The position numbers and the translations under genes are program-made. Shown one piece after another: positions 11,746 to 22,944 of a stretch of DNA of 64,000 nucleotides. The first letter of the stretch is position 1; every line of letters starts with the position of its first letter. The DNA is from Cephalotrichum gorgonifer (Eukaryota; Ascomycota; Sordariomycetes; Microascales; Microascaceae), in assembly GCA_900312665.1 (NCBI GenBank), contig ONZQ02000005.1, positions 527,854 through 591,853 on the forward strand, in the 5' to 3' direction. A model generated the notes under the pieces. It had not been told where the DNA came from. It worked only from the letters and a program-made list of their open reading frames with translations, and did not search any database.

Positions 11746-11991
11746 ATGGCTGCTGCCGCGTCTTTCGAGTGCGGTTTCCCCAACTTTTCGAACACCTGGT
11801 GGGAGCCTCCGTTCACATACTGTGACTTTATCCATCTCTTCGACTTCATTACCATCACACTCGTCGTATTCCTCATATGCGATGCCGACCAAGGAACCCC
11901 CTTCCTCCCGCTGCCTCCGTTCCATCGGATTCGCGCCCCGGTCTTGACCTGGCCACACGGACTGCGACCTGAGCCAGGACCGAAGATTTAG
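11746..11991 (+). CDS. possible small hypothetical protein (81 aa)
   Basis: An 81-codon frame beginning AGCATGGCTGCTGCC, a good fungal start context, preceded by a leader-like C/A-rich stretch. It contains one hydrophobic segment (FDFITITLVVFLICDA) and Trp/Cys/Phe-rich sequence before it. No family is recognised and no splice extension could be proved. It could be a small membrane protein, the first exon of a longer gene, or chance. Confidence 0.3.
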   Translation: MAAAASFECGFPNFSNTWWEPPFTYCDFIHLFDFITITLVVFLICDADQGTPFLPLPPFHRIRAPVLTWPHGLRPEPGPKI

Positions 11992-12826
11992 GGCTCATGC
12001 CAAGATATCTCCCGCATTAAGAGAGTGAAGAATCGAGAGAATACCCCCTGGCGTTAAGGCCTGAGTGCGATTTAGCCCAAGTAGGGTGGCACGGCAGAAG
12101 ACTGGACGAGGTGTGTTGAGTCAGGGGGAGAATGTTCGGGCGTTCAAGACTAACTTTTCTTGTGGCCAGGGATGTTGACCAGGAGCGACGGGACCCCGAG
12201 AGACTCGTGGCGATTGAGCGTTTACTTGACGTCCGGGATGCGCTGGAGGAAAGAGACCGGATGCCGGAGTCCTATAAGTCGGGGGCGGGCTACGAAGGAA
12301 AGCTTTGTACACATAGGAAGCTCTAGTCGCGTCTACTTGGAAGATACCCTCGCAAGTAGAGAACATAGGGAGACTGGATCCAAGAAAATTGAATCTATTT
12401 CGAAAGTGGTATCAAATTGAGGTTCTTGAAGTAGGCTGAGTGTGTGTCATGCTCCGGGTATGCAAACAGGGCGGACTCATAATGCCTCCAGCTTAGTGAG
12501 GTCAGGATGGTCGCGAGAGATATCCGATGGCACCTACCCAGGTTAACCACTTTCACTATACAGTTATTGTGACTAAGTGTGGTAGTCGGCGTTCGCATCG
12601 TGCAAGTCGTTCGACCGAGGAAAGGCGGTGAAACTTCGAGACGCTTCTGCCATTTAGCGTTACCCCACCATCAAACCCGCCAATATGAACCCACATGACC
12701 CCTCCTCGATCCGAACAAGACTAGAGAGACTGTTGCAGCCAAGGTTTACCGAAACAACGGGTCATATTCTAGCTGACGCGCGCCCGCCATACCAAACACG
12801 AGATAAACCCAGCAATTGAACTCGCC
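11992..12826. other. intergenic, no supported gene
   Basis: No convincing coding frame. The right end is the promoter and leader of the acetyltransferase gene. Confidence 0.5.
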
Positions 12827-13454
12827 ATGGCCTCTACCGGAAAGCCGTACACGGCCCACGCCCACCGCAAAGGCAAGATCCCGAACTTTCCGAACTAGAG
12901 GCTTTGCAGCCCTGATTGGGCCACCGCCGAGCTAACGACGCCCAGATGTCAAGGTCATCCTCGACCTAATCCAGGAGCTGGCCGACTATGAAAAGGAGTC
13001 CAACGCTGTCGAGGCGACCGAAGAGACCCTGCTCAACACAATCGCCTGGGCCCTACCGACCGAAGCCGGTGCCGAGGCGTCCCCTCTGCCGGTAACGGAG
13101 CCCACAAGCCCTGCCAGGCCGGCCCGCTGCATCCTCGCGTATGGCCCCGAGGGGACCCCCGTCGGCATGGCGCTGTACTTCTACAGCTATAGCACGTGGA
13201 GGGCGAAGCCGGGTATCTTCCTCGAGGACCTGTACGTGCGACAGTCGGAGAGGAAGAAGGGATATGGGAATCTGCTCCTGAAGGCGCTGGCGAAGGAGGT
13301 GGTGGCTATGGGTGGCGGGAGGCTGGAGTGGAACGTGCTCAAGTGGAATGAGCCGAGTATTGGATTCTACCAGTCCATTGGAGCCCAGAGGATGGATGAC
13401 TGGGTGGGTATGCGGTTGGACAGGGAGGGATTGGAGAAGCTTGCGAGCTCCTAG
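12827..13454 (+). CDS. GNAT N-acetyltransferase, SSAT/thialysine acetyltransferase-like
   Basis: Predicted acetyl-CoA-dependent N-acetyltransferase of the GNAT fold, closest by eye to the spermidine/spermine or thialysine acetyltransferase group. The substrate is unproved. Two exons are proposed: 12827-12872 and 12946-13454, giving 184 aa. The intron (12873-12945) begins AAAG|GCAAGA, a GC-AG intron, with branch GCTAAC and acceptor CCCAG. Splicing joins HRK to DVKVILDLIQELADYE, exactly where GNATs have their first strand and helix; without it the ATG frame stops after 23 codons. The body shows FLEDLYVRQSERKKGYG (acetyl-CoA pyrophosphate loop, around residues 106-122), then LEWNVLKWNEPSIGFYQSIGA (motif B). 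There is an insertion of about 20 residues rich in Pro, Ala and Glu before strand 2. The gene is tail to tail with the LYR gene, only 86 bp apart. Confidence 0.85.
12873..12945 (+). other. GC-AG intron
   Basis: A 73-bp intron with the donor AAAG|GCAAGA, branch-like GCTAAC and acceptor CCCAG. No GT donor in the short first exon restores the GNAT frame. GC donors occur in a small minority of fungal introns and normally have a strong flanking consensus, as here. Confidence 0.75.
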
Positions 13455-13540
13455 ACGGTATATCGGCTAGACATAGACGGAATATACAGTCGCTCGTCTC
13501 GAGACGACGGTGAAAAGAGGAACGTCCACATCTCTCCTCT

Positions 13541-14644
13541 CTAGGCTTCCTTTTTCTTGGTACCGGATTCGTCTAGATTTGCGAAGAACGAGGAATGTTC
13601 GGGAGACACGACTGGGTAATCTGGGACGAGGCGTCCCCATACGGCATGGTTCTTGGCCGTGGTCTCAGACCGGTTCATGTATGGAGAGGCCTCGAAAACC
13701 TTCCCGGCGAGTCGTCGGAGTTTCCGGCCGGACACGGGTTTCACGGAGGCGGGCAAAGGATCGTACCCAAAGCCGTTGGGAGACTGTTGGAACCCGGCGT
13801 TCCTCTCCCTCTCGACCCGCGATACTGGGTGGGTTGCGTAGGGTTGCCAATTCCAAGCATTCCCCGCCTGCGCCTCGCCAGCGTGCACCGGCACAGCGAC
13901 GGGGCGGCGGGGGGGGATCCTCAGCAGCGGTCCGATCTCCTTGGTGGTCGAGAGTTCCCGTAGGGTCTCCCACTCACCCTCCCCGAGCGGCGGAACGACC
14001 TTCGGGATGTTCGTGAGCCACCAGTGCTTGAGTCTTGTCCTGAGCTCCCGAGGCGGCAGAGGGTAGCCCCATATGTTCGTCTTCGGGAGATTACTCGTCG
14101 GATTGACCTTGTTCGGCGTGGGCCGAGGCCAGGTGGCCGGGGAGACCTTCCCCGCGTGGGTGACTTGCGACTGCACGTAGTGGTGTAGCTTGCGGAAGTC
14201 CCACCGGTTCAGGAAATTCTTCTTGTATTCCGCGCCTGACCTCGCCCGCTCGTAGACCGCCATCACATTAGCATCCGCCGCACTCAGCCCCTTCCCAGCC
14301 TGCGAAGCGTCGGAGCTGGTCGGCGGATCGGGGAGGACGAGCGGCGCCATCAGTGAGCGGCGAAGCTTGCCGACCCTACCGAAGGTGTGGAGGAAGGCGA
14401 TGCGTAGGTGTTTTATGCTCCCGGAGTTCGCCGCCTGTAGCCGGCGTAGCTGGCGGAGGCCGGTGGCAATTCGAGTTTGGGCGTGCTGCCTATCCCACCG
14501 ATGGTTACGGAACTGCTCCTTGATATAGCCGGAGATGTAGGGAGTACATATTGGCGGGAGATAGGACGCTTCTCGGAGGAGGTGTCGGTAAAGGTGGCGG
14601 GGGCGCACGGAGCGCCTGGGGAGGAGTATTCGCGAGGTGAGCAT
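13541..14644 (-). CDS. mitochondrial LYR-motif protein (Cup1-like N-terminal LYR domain)
   Basis: A single-exon 367-aa protein. The N-terminus is Arg/Leu/Ser-rich and lacks acids (MLTSRILLPRRSVRPR), a probable mitochondrial presequence, followed at once by HLYRHLLREASYLPP. That is the LYR signature plus a helical continuation (residues 17-100), as in the LYR/Cup1-like domain found in many ascomycetes. LYR proteins bind the mitochondrial acyl carrier protein and serve in Fe-S and respiratory complex assembly; the exact client here is unknown. The rest is basic and Pro/Trp-rich (WGYPLPPRELRTRLKHWW) with no further motif I recognise. The 3' end faces the acetyltransferase gene, and the 5' end diverges from MBP1 across about 1.5 kb. 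Confidence 0.8.
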   Translation of the reverse strand: MLTSRILLPRRSVRPRHLYRHLLREASYLPPICTPYISGYIKEQFRNHRWDRQHAQTRIATGLRQLRRLQAANSGSIKHLRIAFLHTFGRVGKLRRSLMAPLVLPDPPTSSDASQAGKGLSAADANVMAVYERARSGAEYKKNFLNRWDFRKLHHYVQSQVTHAGKVSPATWPRPTPNKVNPTSNLPKTNIWGYPLPPRELRTRLKHWWLTNIPKVVPPLGEGEWETLRELSTTKEIGPLLRIPPRRPVAVPVHAGEAQAGNAWNWQPYATHPVSRVERERNAGFQQSPNGFGYDPLPASVKPVSGRKLRRLAGKVFEASPYMNRSETTAKNHAVWGRLVPDYPVVSPEHSSFFANLDESGTKKKEA

Positions 14645-14820
14645 GACGAGAGTGACGACGTCGGGGGGCGGTGGGTATTAACGCATGATCGTCGGACGAA
14701 CAAGTGGACGAAGGCAGTTTGGGATTTCAAGGTTTGGCCCTTCTTCGAATAAGCTCATATGCTGGAGGGTGGCCCGTGCACAATGCGGATCTGGCGCGAG
14801 TTCTTTGGCCTCTCCACAGG

Positions 14821-14826
14821 ACGCGT
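14821..14826 (+). promoter_or_regulatory. MCB-like site (ACGCGT)
   Basis: ACGCGT is the core bound by Mbp1-type APSES factors. It lies 177 bp upstream of the LYR gene start and 1.3 kb upstream of MBP1. A single 6-bp palindrome may be chance. Confidence 0.25.
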
Positions 14827-15428
14827 CGAATGCTCAACCACCCAACACTGGGCCGCCGCAGTGGCCATGTTGTGGGCAGATGAATTCATGGAGACTTGGC
14901 CATGGCCAATCGCGCAGGGGAGCCTCTATATTATTATGTGACGTGGACTCAACGAGGGGATCTGATGATATGCTCTCGAGAAGACTTTTCGGGAAACGTT
15001 GATGAATCCAATACCAATGAATTTCAATTCACACTGTACTTTGTGCTCGACCCTGTCGCCGAGTCACGTGTCCGGTCTCGGTGACTTTGGCGCCCAGAAT
15101 TCACATGTCCAGCTATGCCCATGTTGTACCGTCTCTGAGAAAACAGAATGGCCTTTAAGATGGCCTTGGGACTAGACGTGTGCTCTTTCGTTGTGCCAGG
15201 AGAACAACCATGAATTGTCATGGTGGGGCCAGGTAAAGTACGGTACATTGCTCACCCAGATTCTGGCCAGTAATAGTAGGCTCCTATCTGGAGATACATG
15301 TAGTCATGGGGTGTCCGCTCCATGGTATCCGCTCCATTCCATGGTGTCCGAGTCATCTTACATAACCATCTCCACACGGTCGCGCGTCACGCCCTCAATC
15401 TAGGAGGGGCGCTCCTCGACACGTCAAT

Positions 15429-15435
15429 CACGAAA
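15429..15435 (+). promoter_or_regulatory. SCB-like site (CACGAAA)
   Basis: Matches the CNCGAAA element bound by SBF/MBF-type factors, 683 bp upstream of the MBP1 start codon. A single copy, so weak evidence for autoregulation. Confidence 0.25.
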
Positions 15436-16117
15436 CCGACACGTCCTATCCTCAATTCAATTAAACTTATTTCGTTGCCATCCCAAGGCCCTTACCAAAG
15501 CAACCGACGAGGGTTTTCATCCCTGCAATTCTAAGAGCCTCCCATTGTCCAACGACTCACGCCAACGCTCATATCATCGCGGCGCCCTCATTCTGCCTTC
15601 GACCACCCCGTCTCCCCGCTCCTCCCTATATAAGAATAGCGTTCGTGTAGTAGCACCGCGGATATTACGAGAAGCTGCAGCACTGTCCGCACAATTGGTG
15701 CCGACCTTTCTCCCCCTGCCGCCCACCTTTGATCTTTGCCGTCAACTCCTGCAGTTCTCCGCCGACGAATCCAGCTTTGGTGAAGCCCGGAACCGGGAAT
15801 TTCGCATTCCTACTGCTCCAATCTCTCTCCACCCATCGATAAAGGGGGAATATTCGCCGCCCAGCGCTCCCTTCTTTTCTGCGCCAAATTTCAGCGACCA
15901 GTCTAATCCCGGTCAGCTCGCACCTTCGCCGCCGCACCTCTCTACCAACTATTTCGCCAAACCAGGCCCAGGATGCCGAGTGGTCTTTGTTTCGTGCTAT
16001 CGTCCTGCCACTTGTAATCGCCTTTCCTCTGCGTCGACGTCTATTACCTCGTCTTCTCGGCCGACCCCCAACCACCCTCTTCAATCCGACCCCCGGACAT
16101 CCTGTCCTCATTTCACC

Positions 16118-18783
16118 ATGGCGACCGGCTCGCAGTCGCAGCCGTCCTCGCAACAGTCGTTCAGCATGAGCCAGCAGTCGCAACCTGGCACCATGTATCG
16201 ATCTTTCAACGATGTAAACGTGCATGGGAATGATGCGCCGCGGATCTACTCGGTATGTCCCGCCTTTATTCCGGGTTCCGTACTCCTCCCTTTCCTCCCA
16301 CCTGGACCTGTGCCTCCGCCACCCCCGGCTATGGTCCTATTTTGCCGGGTTGTATCTGGTCGGTCAATTTGATCGGTTGCGCTGACATGCTGTAACCCCC
16401 TAGGCCGTCTATTCCGGAGTCGACGTGTACGAGATGGAAGTCAACAACATCGCCGTTATGAGACGGCGGAACGACAGCTGGCTCAATGCCACTCAAATCC
16501 TCAAGGTTGCCGGCGTCGATAAGGGAAAGCGCACAAAGATTCTCGAGAAAGAAATCCAAGCGACAGGGGACCACGAAAAGGTTCAGGGAGGGTATGGAAA
16601 ATATCAGGGTACCTGGGTTAAGTTTGAGCGCGGGCTCGAAGTCTGCCGGCAATATGGCGTTGAAGAGCTCCTGCGGCCCCTACTCACATACGACATGGGT
16701 CAAGACGGCGGTGTCGCCGGTAGGGGCGACCTCAACACGCCGACAAAGGAGCAGGCCATGGCGGCGATGCGGAAGCGCATGTACAATGCCAGCGCCGAAA
16801 ACCGCAACAACGGCGCCGCCGGTCCGTTCTTTAAGAGTATCTCGTCCACCGCCTCCCATGCTGTCGCCGCGATGAGCAAGGCACGATACGAGTCGCCCGG
16901 GGTTAAGAACAGGAACGGCGTACCGAGAGCACCTAGCTTTAGTCGCCAGCCGTCCATGTCGCAGAACCCCGACGACTTCCCCAACTCTCAGCAGAGCTAC
17001 GTCTCCGACTATGGCCAGGCGGTCGACTCCGCCTATTCCACCCAGCAGTCGAACCATCCGCATGCAAATGACCACCAGCCCGAGCCTCCTAGGAAGCGCC
17101 AGAGGGTTGCCATGACCCCCCTCGATAGCTTTGCGTTCAACGGCGCTACCGACTCCTACGCCAACGCCTTCCCAGCTTCCCCTACGGAACCCAACGAATC
17201 CTTCCTATATACACAGGCCGGGGTGGATGAGCCACACGACGGGTTCAGCCCCCTACCACCTCTCCCATACGAAATGTCGCCCGACGCAGAACATCGCAAG
17301 AGCCTCCTCCTAAGCCTCTTCCTAGACACTAATTCCTCGGACGAGGCCAAGCTCGACATTATCAAGAGCCTGTCGCCACGCGAGCTGGACATGCCGATCG
17401 ATAACCACAGTCACACTGTTCTGCACTGGGCCGCCGCATTATCCCGCCTGCAGCTTCTCCGAGCACTCATTGCCGCCGGTGCCAGCCCGTTCCGTATCAA
17501 TGCATCAGGTCACACTGCGCTCATGAGGGCCGTTACGGTGACCAACTCTATGGAACTTACTTCCTTCCCCGACCTCTTGGATGTGCTAGGGGGCACCCTC
17601 GAGATCCGAGATAACAAGGGCCGCACCGTACTCCACCACATCGCGGTTACCAGTGCGGTTAAGGGGCGCAATGCTGCTAGTCGGTATTACCTGGAGAGTT
17701 TACTGGAGTGGATTGTCCGTCAAGGGAGCGTCCCGAGCAGCCAACACGTGCCGAGCAGTCAACAGACGACAAATGGCCCTACGAATGGTCTACCAAACAG
17801 TTCGCAGCAACCACAGCAACCGAAGATGGGTCTCGCGAGGTTCATGGCGGAGATTGTGAATGCACAGGATAACGTCGGCGACACCGCCCTCAATATCGCG
17901 GCTAAGAATGGGAACCGAAGCGTAATCTCTCAACTCCTCGAAGTTGGCGCGGATAATAAGATTGCCAACCGCTCAGGCTTATGCCCACTGGACTTTGGTG
18001 TCGGGTCGGATAATGTGCCCGAGAACGGCGTGAACGGGGACGCCATGGTTATCCACGATGGAGCGGCTGGAAATACCCAACGGGGGAAGGAGAGTCGTGA
18101 TGAGATGATACAAAGTGAGTAACTGCCCCCACCCATCGCTAATTTCCTCTGGCGGGCTCCCTACTAACCTGTCTCTTGTAGCTATTTCACATCTTCTCGA
18201 CCAAACCACGAGCGAATTCCAAGCCGAGCTCCGAACGAAGCAATCTGGTCTCGACAACCTCCACTCCTCCATCCGCGCGAGCTCCTCCCAACTCGCCGAA
18301 GCCCGCAAACAATTAGAGACCCTCCAGGACGCTGTCCGGAGACAGCAGCTCGCCCGCCAACAGATCATCAACCTTTCACACGCGCGCGAGGACGAGCAGG
18401 CGCGCTTCGACCCGCGGTTGAAGGGCGCCGACGCCGTAACAGCCTGGGAGACGGAGCTGGGCGCGGCGCTGGAGACGGCGGACGCGGACGGCGGGTCGTC
18501 GGCGGCTTATTTACCTTCCGCGAACCTGCTCCGCGCAAGGATAAAGGCCGTGGTCGGGAGGGATGAGGTGACGAGGAAGATGGTGCAGGCCATGAAGGGA
18601 CGGAGCAGGGAGGTGGAGGTCAAGTACAGGAAGATCGTCGCGCTGTGTACGTCTGTTCCCGAGGGGCAGGTCGATTCAGTTATCGAGGGGCTTCTGAGGG
18701 CTGTAGAGAGCGAGAGGGGGGAGTTGGAGATTGGGAGGGTGAGGAAGTTCCTGGGGGGCGTCGAGGATGGCCCGCTGCGGTGA
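16118..18783 (+). CDS. MBP1: MBF-type APSES transcription factor Mbp1/Res-like
   Basis: DNA-binding subunit of the G1/S transcription complex MBF, acting in the nucleus. Three exons: 16118-16252, 16404-18114, 18182-18783, all with GT-AG introns, giving 815 aa. ATG 16118 (TTCACCATGGCG) is the first ATG in the open frame. After a Gln/Ser-rich leader comes the APSES KilA-N-like domain at about residues 43-145 (IYSAVYSGVDVYEMEVN, then RRRNDSWLNATQILKVAGVD and GGYGKYQGTWVKFERG). Then follow a disordered region with a basic patch (PPRKRQR, a likely NLS) and ankyrin repeats around 377-430 (HTVLHWAAALSRLQLLRALI) and 532-577 (GDTALNIAAKNGNRSVISQL). The C-terminal 200 residues form long amphipathic helices, the expected Swi6-interaction region. 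This architecture fits Mbp1/Res; Swi6-type members lack a DNA-binding APSES domain. Confidence 0.93.
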
Positions 18784-19779
18784 CGCTGTCGCTCCTTGGT
18801 TTCCCCAGACCGCCCTGGGAGGTTCTCCCCGGGCTGATTCTGTTTTGGGAAATGTGCTACTCTTGTTTGCATTTCTGGTATGGAGGGGACTAAACCGGAG
18901 TTGGTGCAATGGCAAGAGTGGTGGTTGGGGGGGACTACAACCCGTTTGGTCCTTCATGTGTCTTCCTGGGTCAATTCGTTCTAATCACTACGAAAACGGA
19001 GTTTTGTGTCGTTACGGATAGCGGTTACAGGGGGGGGTGCAGGGGTGTCTCCGTTTATTCCTTTCCTTGAATACGTTTTCTTCTTCTTTGTTCTTGCTTT
19101 GGGGCGATACTTTTTTTTGTTTGGGTTTATACATCGCGCGGCTCATCCTATTTTCGTTTGTCTAATGGCGGCGCGATTTCTTGCGTTCCGTTTCCCCTTG
19201 ACCTCTTGCAAGGGAGAGAGAGAGAGTTCCGTTTTTCGGTCTCACATGGGCGGGTTTGTAGAAATATCGCTTTTTGTTTGGTTCATCGTTCTGATGCATG
19301 GGTTATGAGTGATAAGAGGGCAGAATAGGGGGTAGGGGGATCGTCGTGGGATAGGGGGAGCAGGTGGTTAGAACCGTGGGGGTGCGCGGCGGCTTTTTAT
19401 ACGTCTTGATACCTAGCTCTGAATCTTGACATTTGGTTTTGATCATCTGCTTCTCGCGACCTGGTGTGATTGATGTTACTTCGTAGCTTGTCCCTCCTTC
19501 CTACTCTTCGCGGTTGAAAAGCGGAGGAGCACGGTAGCCACGCCATGGATTGTGATGAGACGGATGTGATTGTTCGCTTTATGTTGATATCTACCTCGTA
19601 AATCGCATGTAGGAGAACGCCCCCGACCCAGGCCTAATGCATGGATAATACAGCATACACGCGCGACACGCCCATGCTTCACCCATCTACACACACACAT
19701 GCGCCAACACCCAGAACTCCCGCCCCTCCCAAACCCCCAACACCCTGAAAAATAGAAAATGCAAGAGCCTCATGAGACC
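18784..19779. other. convergent 3' region, T-rich
   Basis: Between the 3' ends of MBP1 and PEP7. It is unusually T-rich on the plus strand (about 19040-19310), consistent with a long 3' UTR. The open frames it contains are of chance type. Confidence 0.5.
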
Positions 19780-21996
19780 TCAAGAGGCGGCACGACCCCC
19801 GTACACCCCCCTCCACCTCTCCTCGACGCCCCCCACTAGCGCCTTGACCCTCTCGATCTCGCCCTCCAGCTCCGACGCATTCCTCGCCAGCGCCGTCACC
19901 TCCTCAAACCTCCGCGCGCCCTTGGCGGCGTCGACCATCTGCCTCACCAGGAACATCTGCTCCTCCAGCACGACGAGCTTCTCCCGCAGGTCCTTCTCCT
20001 CGGTCTCGAGGGCGGAGATGACGGTGCTCTCCGACGCTTGGCTCGCCGTCTCGGAGTCGGCCGCCTCGCCGTTCCGCAGGGGGGACAGGGACGACTTGGT
20101 GGAGCTCGAGGGAGTGAGGTGCGGCATGCGCCGGAGCATCTGGGGAACGGACTTCAGCGGGAGCATGTTGGCGTGGAGGAAGGACGAGGCGGCGGAGTGG
20201 ACAGCCTTCTGGAGGCGGCGCTGGGTGTCCGAGGTCGTGGGCAGGTCGCGCAGGCGGCGGGATGCCAGGTCGTACTTGGCAAAGGTGTCGATTAGCCTCT
20301 TACGAATCTTGGCGGCCTCCTTTATCTGGGAGTGGCTTGTCAGCGCTGACGAGCTCGGGTTGCCGGTGGGCTCCGCCTGGAGGGTGAGAAGGGTGCGCTG
20401 GAAGCTGGTCATGAGCTGCTGGATGCCCCTCTCGAACTGCCGGAGCGTCTCGTACGCGCGCTGGTCGGGGGGCTTGCGGGACAGGGAGGCGGCGAAGTCT
20501 CGCTTGGCGAAGATGGTGCGGTTGCAGTCCCGACATATCCGAACGTCGACGCTAAGCTGGCCGTTGGCGGGCTGGGCCTTCTCCGTCGTTGTGTTGCCAG
20601 CTGAACATCTGGTTAGTACCTGCCCACTGGGATGGTTGAGGGGCAAACGGGGCGGGGGGGGGGGGGGGGGGTTACGTTACGGCCGGCAACACTGAGGCCC
20701 ACTTCGGTAGAACATGCTGTCTGAGGGTCGGCACAAACTACCCGTCCGCATGTCCTACAGTGGTGCCGCCTGAACGTCCACGACCCGAACTCCTGCTGGC
20801 AGAAGGGGCACTTTTGCACCAAGGCATCCTCTTCCCAGGCCACCACGGACTGTTCTATGAGCTTCCGCGTAGAATTCTGGCCCGTGAGCGAAGCTACGGA
20901 GGACAAAACAGCACCGTTCGCAGCCGGCGGTGGTGTGCTGGGTGGGTTTGCGAGTAGGGTTGTCAGCTTGGTCAGCCTCTTTTCCAAGCGCGCCATGTCG
21001 AGATTCTCCCTTTCTACCCTCTTTTTCCTAATCTCCGCAAATGCTCGTGTGTGATCGATCAAAACTCCGTCGTGATCGTTGTACCCCTCCCGGGACTTGT
21101 AGCAGGTCTCGCATACCCTCGCCCAGTATCCACGGACGGGCTCGTGGTTTGCCGATCGTGAGAGCTTCATCTGGTACATAGTATGTTCCTCGCAGAACAA
21201 CCTCCCACAGTTCCGGCAGTTTATGCTTCCATTGACGGCGCCCAGCCTGGTACCACAGGCGGGTTCGGTGCATATGTCATCGAATGTCTGTTTCTGCCAG
21301 TGGTTTCGAGTGATGAGCTCGTCGGGGTCGATCGGTGCGTCGGCAGGTCTCTGCGACAGCGCGAGGCCGGCCGGGGATGTGGAGAGAGGTGCCGAATCGT
21401 TCGATTCGAATACGTCGAGGCCGCGGAGCTTCTGGTTGATGATAGAGAGGGGCTGGAAGCGCTTGGCTTTCAGGACCTGCTTGTCGAACCACGTCTTTAC
21501 TTCGTCTTGCTCGAACTCGGGGAGCTCTTGGTGGGAGTCGTCGAGGTGTCTAGATAACCGCGTGGACCATTAGTTCGGATTCGAAAGGGAGAGATGAGGG
21601 TCGTGAGGTGCGAGAGTACCGGTTCAGTTGCAGTAGGGTCAGCTAGGTCGTCGAATGCGCAGGTTAGTATATACCGTAGTTGCACCGTACCGACGTAGAG
21701 CGACAAACCATTTCCTCGTTACATATCGGACATAGGAGCTTCTGAGAGTCCGACTTGGACGAGCGCCCCGGTCGGCCGATGCTTATATTGGTCGCGAGAT
21801 CCTGGGGTAGATCTGGAAGGCTTGCGGAAGGCGCGGGAGATCCGGTAACGGAGTTGAGGTCGATGCTCGTATCTGATGGCGGAATGGGACTCCCGACAAC
21901 GGGTAGGGACGACGTAGAGGCATCTCGTGAGTGGGACGCACTCAGCCCTTTGCCGGAGCCTAGGATTCTCCCTCCTCCCAGCTTGCGACCCGTCAT
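19780..21996 (-). CDS. PEP7: Pep7/Vac1-like endosomal FYVE protein
   Basis: Tethering factor for Golgi-to-endosome and vacuole traffic; it binds PI3P, Rab5-type GTPases and the syntaxin/SM machinery. Four exons: 21996-21709, 21642-21620 (23 nt), 21549-20681, 20600-19780, giving 666 aa. Domains in order: a C2H2 finger Cys89, Cys92, His105, His110, interrupted by the microexon; a first FYVE-type zinc domain (CTEPACGTRLG, CRNCGRLFCEEH, CETCY); a second FYVE domain (CPFCQQEF, then WTFRRHHCRTCGRVVC, with the PI3P-binding R-R-H-H-C-R core, CRDCN); then coiled coils resembling the Rab-binding region (AKYDLASRRLRDL, LREKLVVLEEQMFLVRQM). The C2H2 finger followed by two FYVE-like domains is the Pep7/Vac1 arrangement. 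Intron 3 has the ideal branch TACTAAC and a C18 run. A minor uncertainty is the exon 3/4 junction, read as VAGPGNTTTEK. Confidence 0.9.
20654..20671 (+). repeat. G18 homopolymer (C18 in the PEP7 intron)
   Basis: Eighteen consecutive G on the plus strand, inside PEP7 intron 3 and 9 nt after its donor site. It may vary in length between isolates or reads. Confidence 0.9.
21620..21642 (-). other. 23-nt microexon of PEP7
   Basis: Bounded by introns of 66 bp (21643-21708) and 70 bp (21550-21619). It encodes LTLLQLN and two thirds of an Arg codon, supplying the spacer between the zinc Cys pair and His pair (C-x2-C-x12-H-x4-H). Skipping it would shift the frame. Confidence 0.8.
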
Positions 21997-22944
21997 GGTG
22001 GCGGCAAGAGCTGGAGAAGGGATATCGGAAAAAGCCCGGGCTAGCTATGGTGCTACGCTCGCCGGGAGGTTGAACTATGAAGAGGACGGAACTAGTGATT
22101 TCTTCGGATAGCCATGGGAAGGATGGCACCCCGGAATGGCTCGCGCAAAGGGAGAAGGAACGGAGGGGGGGTGTTAGACGGTTGGTATGAAGGTTGTAGA
22201 AAGGAAGTCGGTGAACTGAGGCAGTACCACGATAGCGGGGCTGAGCTTTGATAATACGACACTACGCAGTGGCGGGTATAACTGCATGATGATGCGTTAT
22301 TATAGAAACCTCGAAATACCAATATCTGGAGCGCAAAGTGCAGCATGCAACATAAAGTCCCTCAACCCCGGATTTCGCACAGCTACTACATAGAGTAGAG
22401 ATACCTTCACGACATATCAAGTCCCCTAGAAGCACCTATGTCTACCATAGTGGTGTCACAATAGTTAATAATAACACCGCGGTCGCCCCTCACAGCTAAA
22501 ACCCAGGGTAGGTAAACGGGTACATTCCTGGTGTTGAAAGTGGAGGTACCTACCTCGTAGAGCGCTTAGGCACTGTGACATATGTCATCCACACGCACTA
22601 GGGACGGAAGTACCCAACCTAAGGCCCAGCTAGGAAATCCACCTCGTTCAGGCACTCTCACGCATGATTTTAGATTCACGAAGCTCATCAGGCTGACTGG
22701 CATCGACCGTTGAGCTATTACACCTTCCCTTTCTCAGTACACGGATCTCTACATCTATTCCCAGATTCGTCCCCAACCCCTTTGCACGCAGAATCGGAAT
22801 TCATCATCCCGACCAGGACTTGCCTCCGTACGTCATCCGATCGTAAAGCTTCAGACACCTCGGGCACCACTTTTCATCGGGGCGCATATTGGCATCAATT
22901 TATCGCGTCTTATCACATTAAACATCTGAGAACCATATCCGGCC
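21997..22944. other. divergent promoter region of PEP7 and MET8
   Basis: No supported gene. A 136-codon antisense frame near 21719-22129 overlaps PEP7 exon 1 and is a shadow. Confidence 0.5.

Larger units (their letters stand above)
14645..16117. other. shared divergent promoter region of the LYR gene and MBP1
   Basis: No supported gene. The right part (about 15540-16117) is pyrimidine-rich and probably the long leader of MBP1. An open frame joins it in phase with the MBP1 start but contains no other ATG. Two motifs resembling MBF/SBF sites are described separately. Confidence 0.5.

Noticed and set aside
15301..15350. Repeated TCCGCTCCAT/CCATGG sequence upstream of MBP1
   Set aside because: Short and imperfect; no family or structural meaning could be assigned.
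19006..19308. 100-codon hydrophobic frame (possible membrane protein)
   Set aside because: It starts at GTG, lies in a T-rich probable 3' UTR, and T-rich DNA gives hydrophobic translations by chance.
21571..21585. GGATTCGAA, resembling a reverse tRNA B box
   Set aside because: It lies in a PEP7 intron and no A box, cloverleaf or T-run terminator is present.
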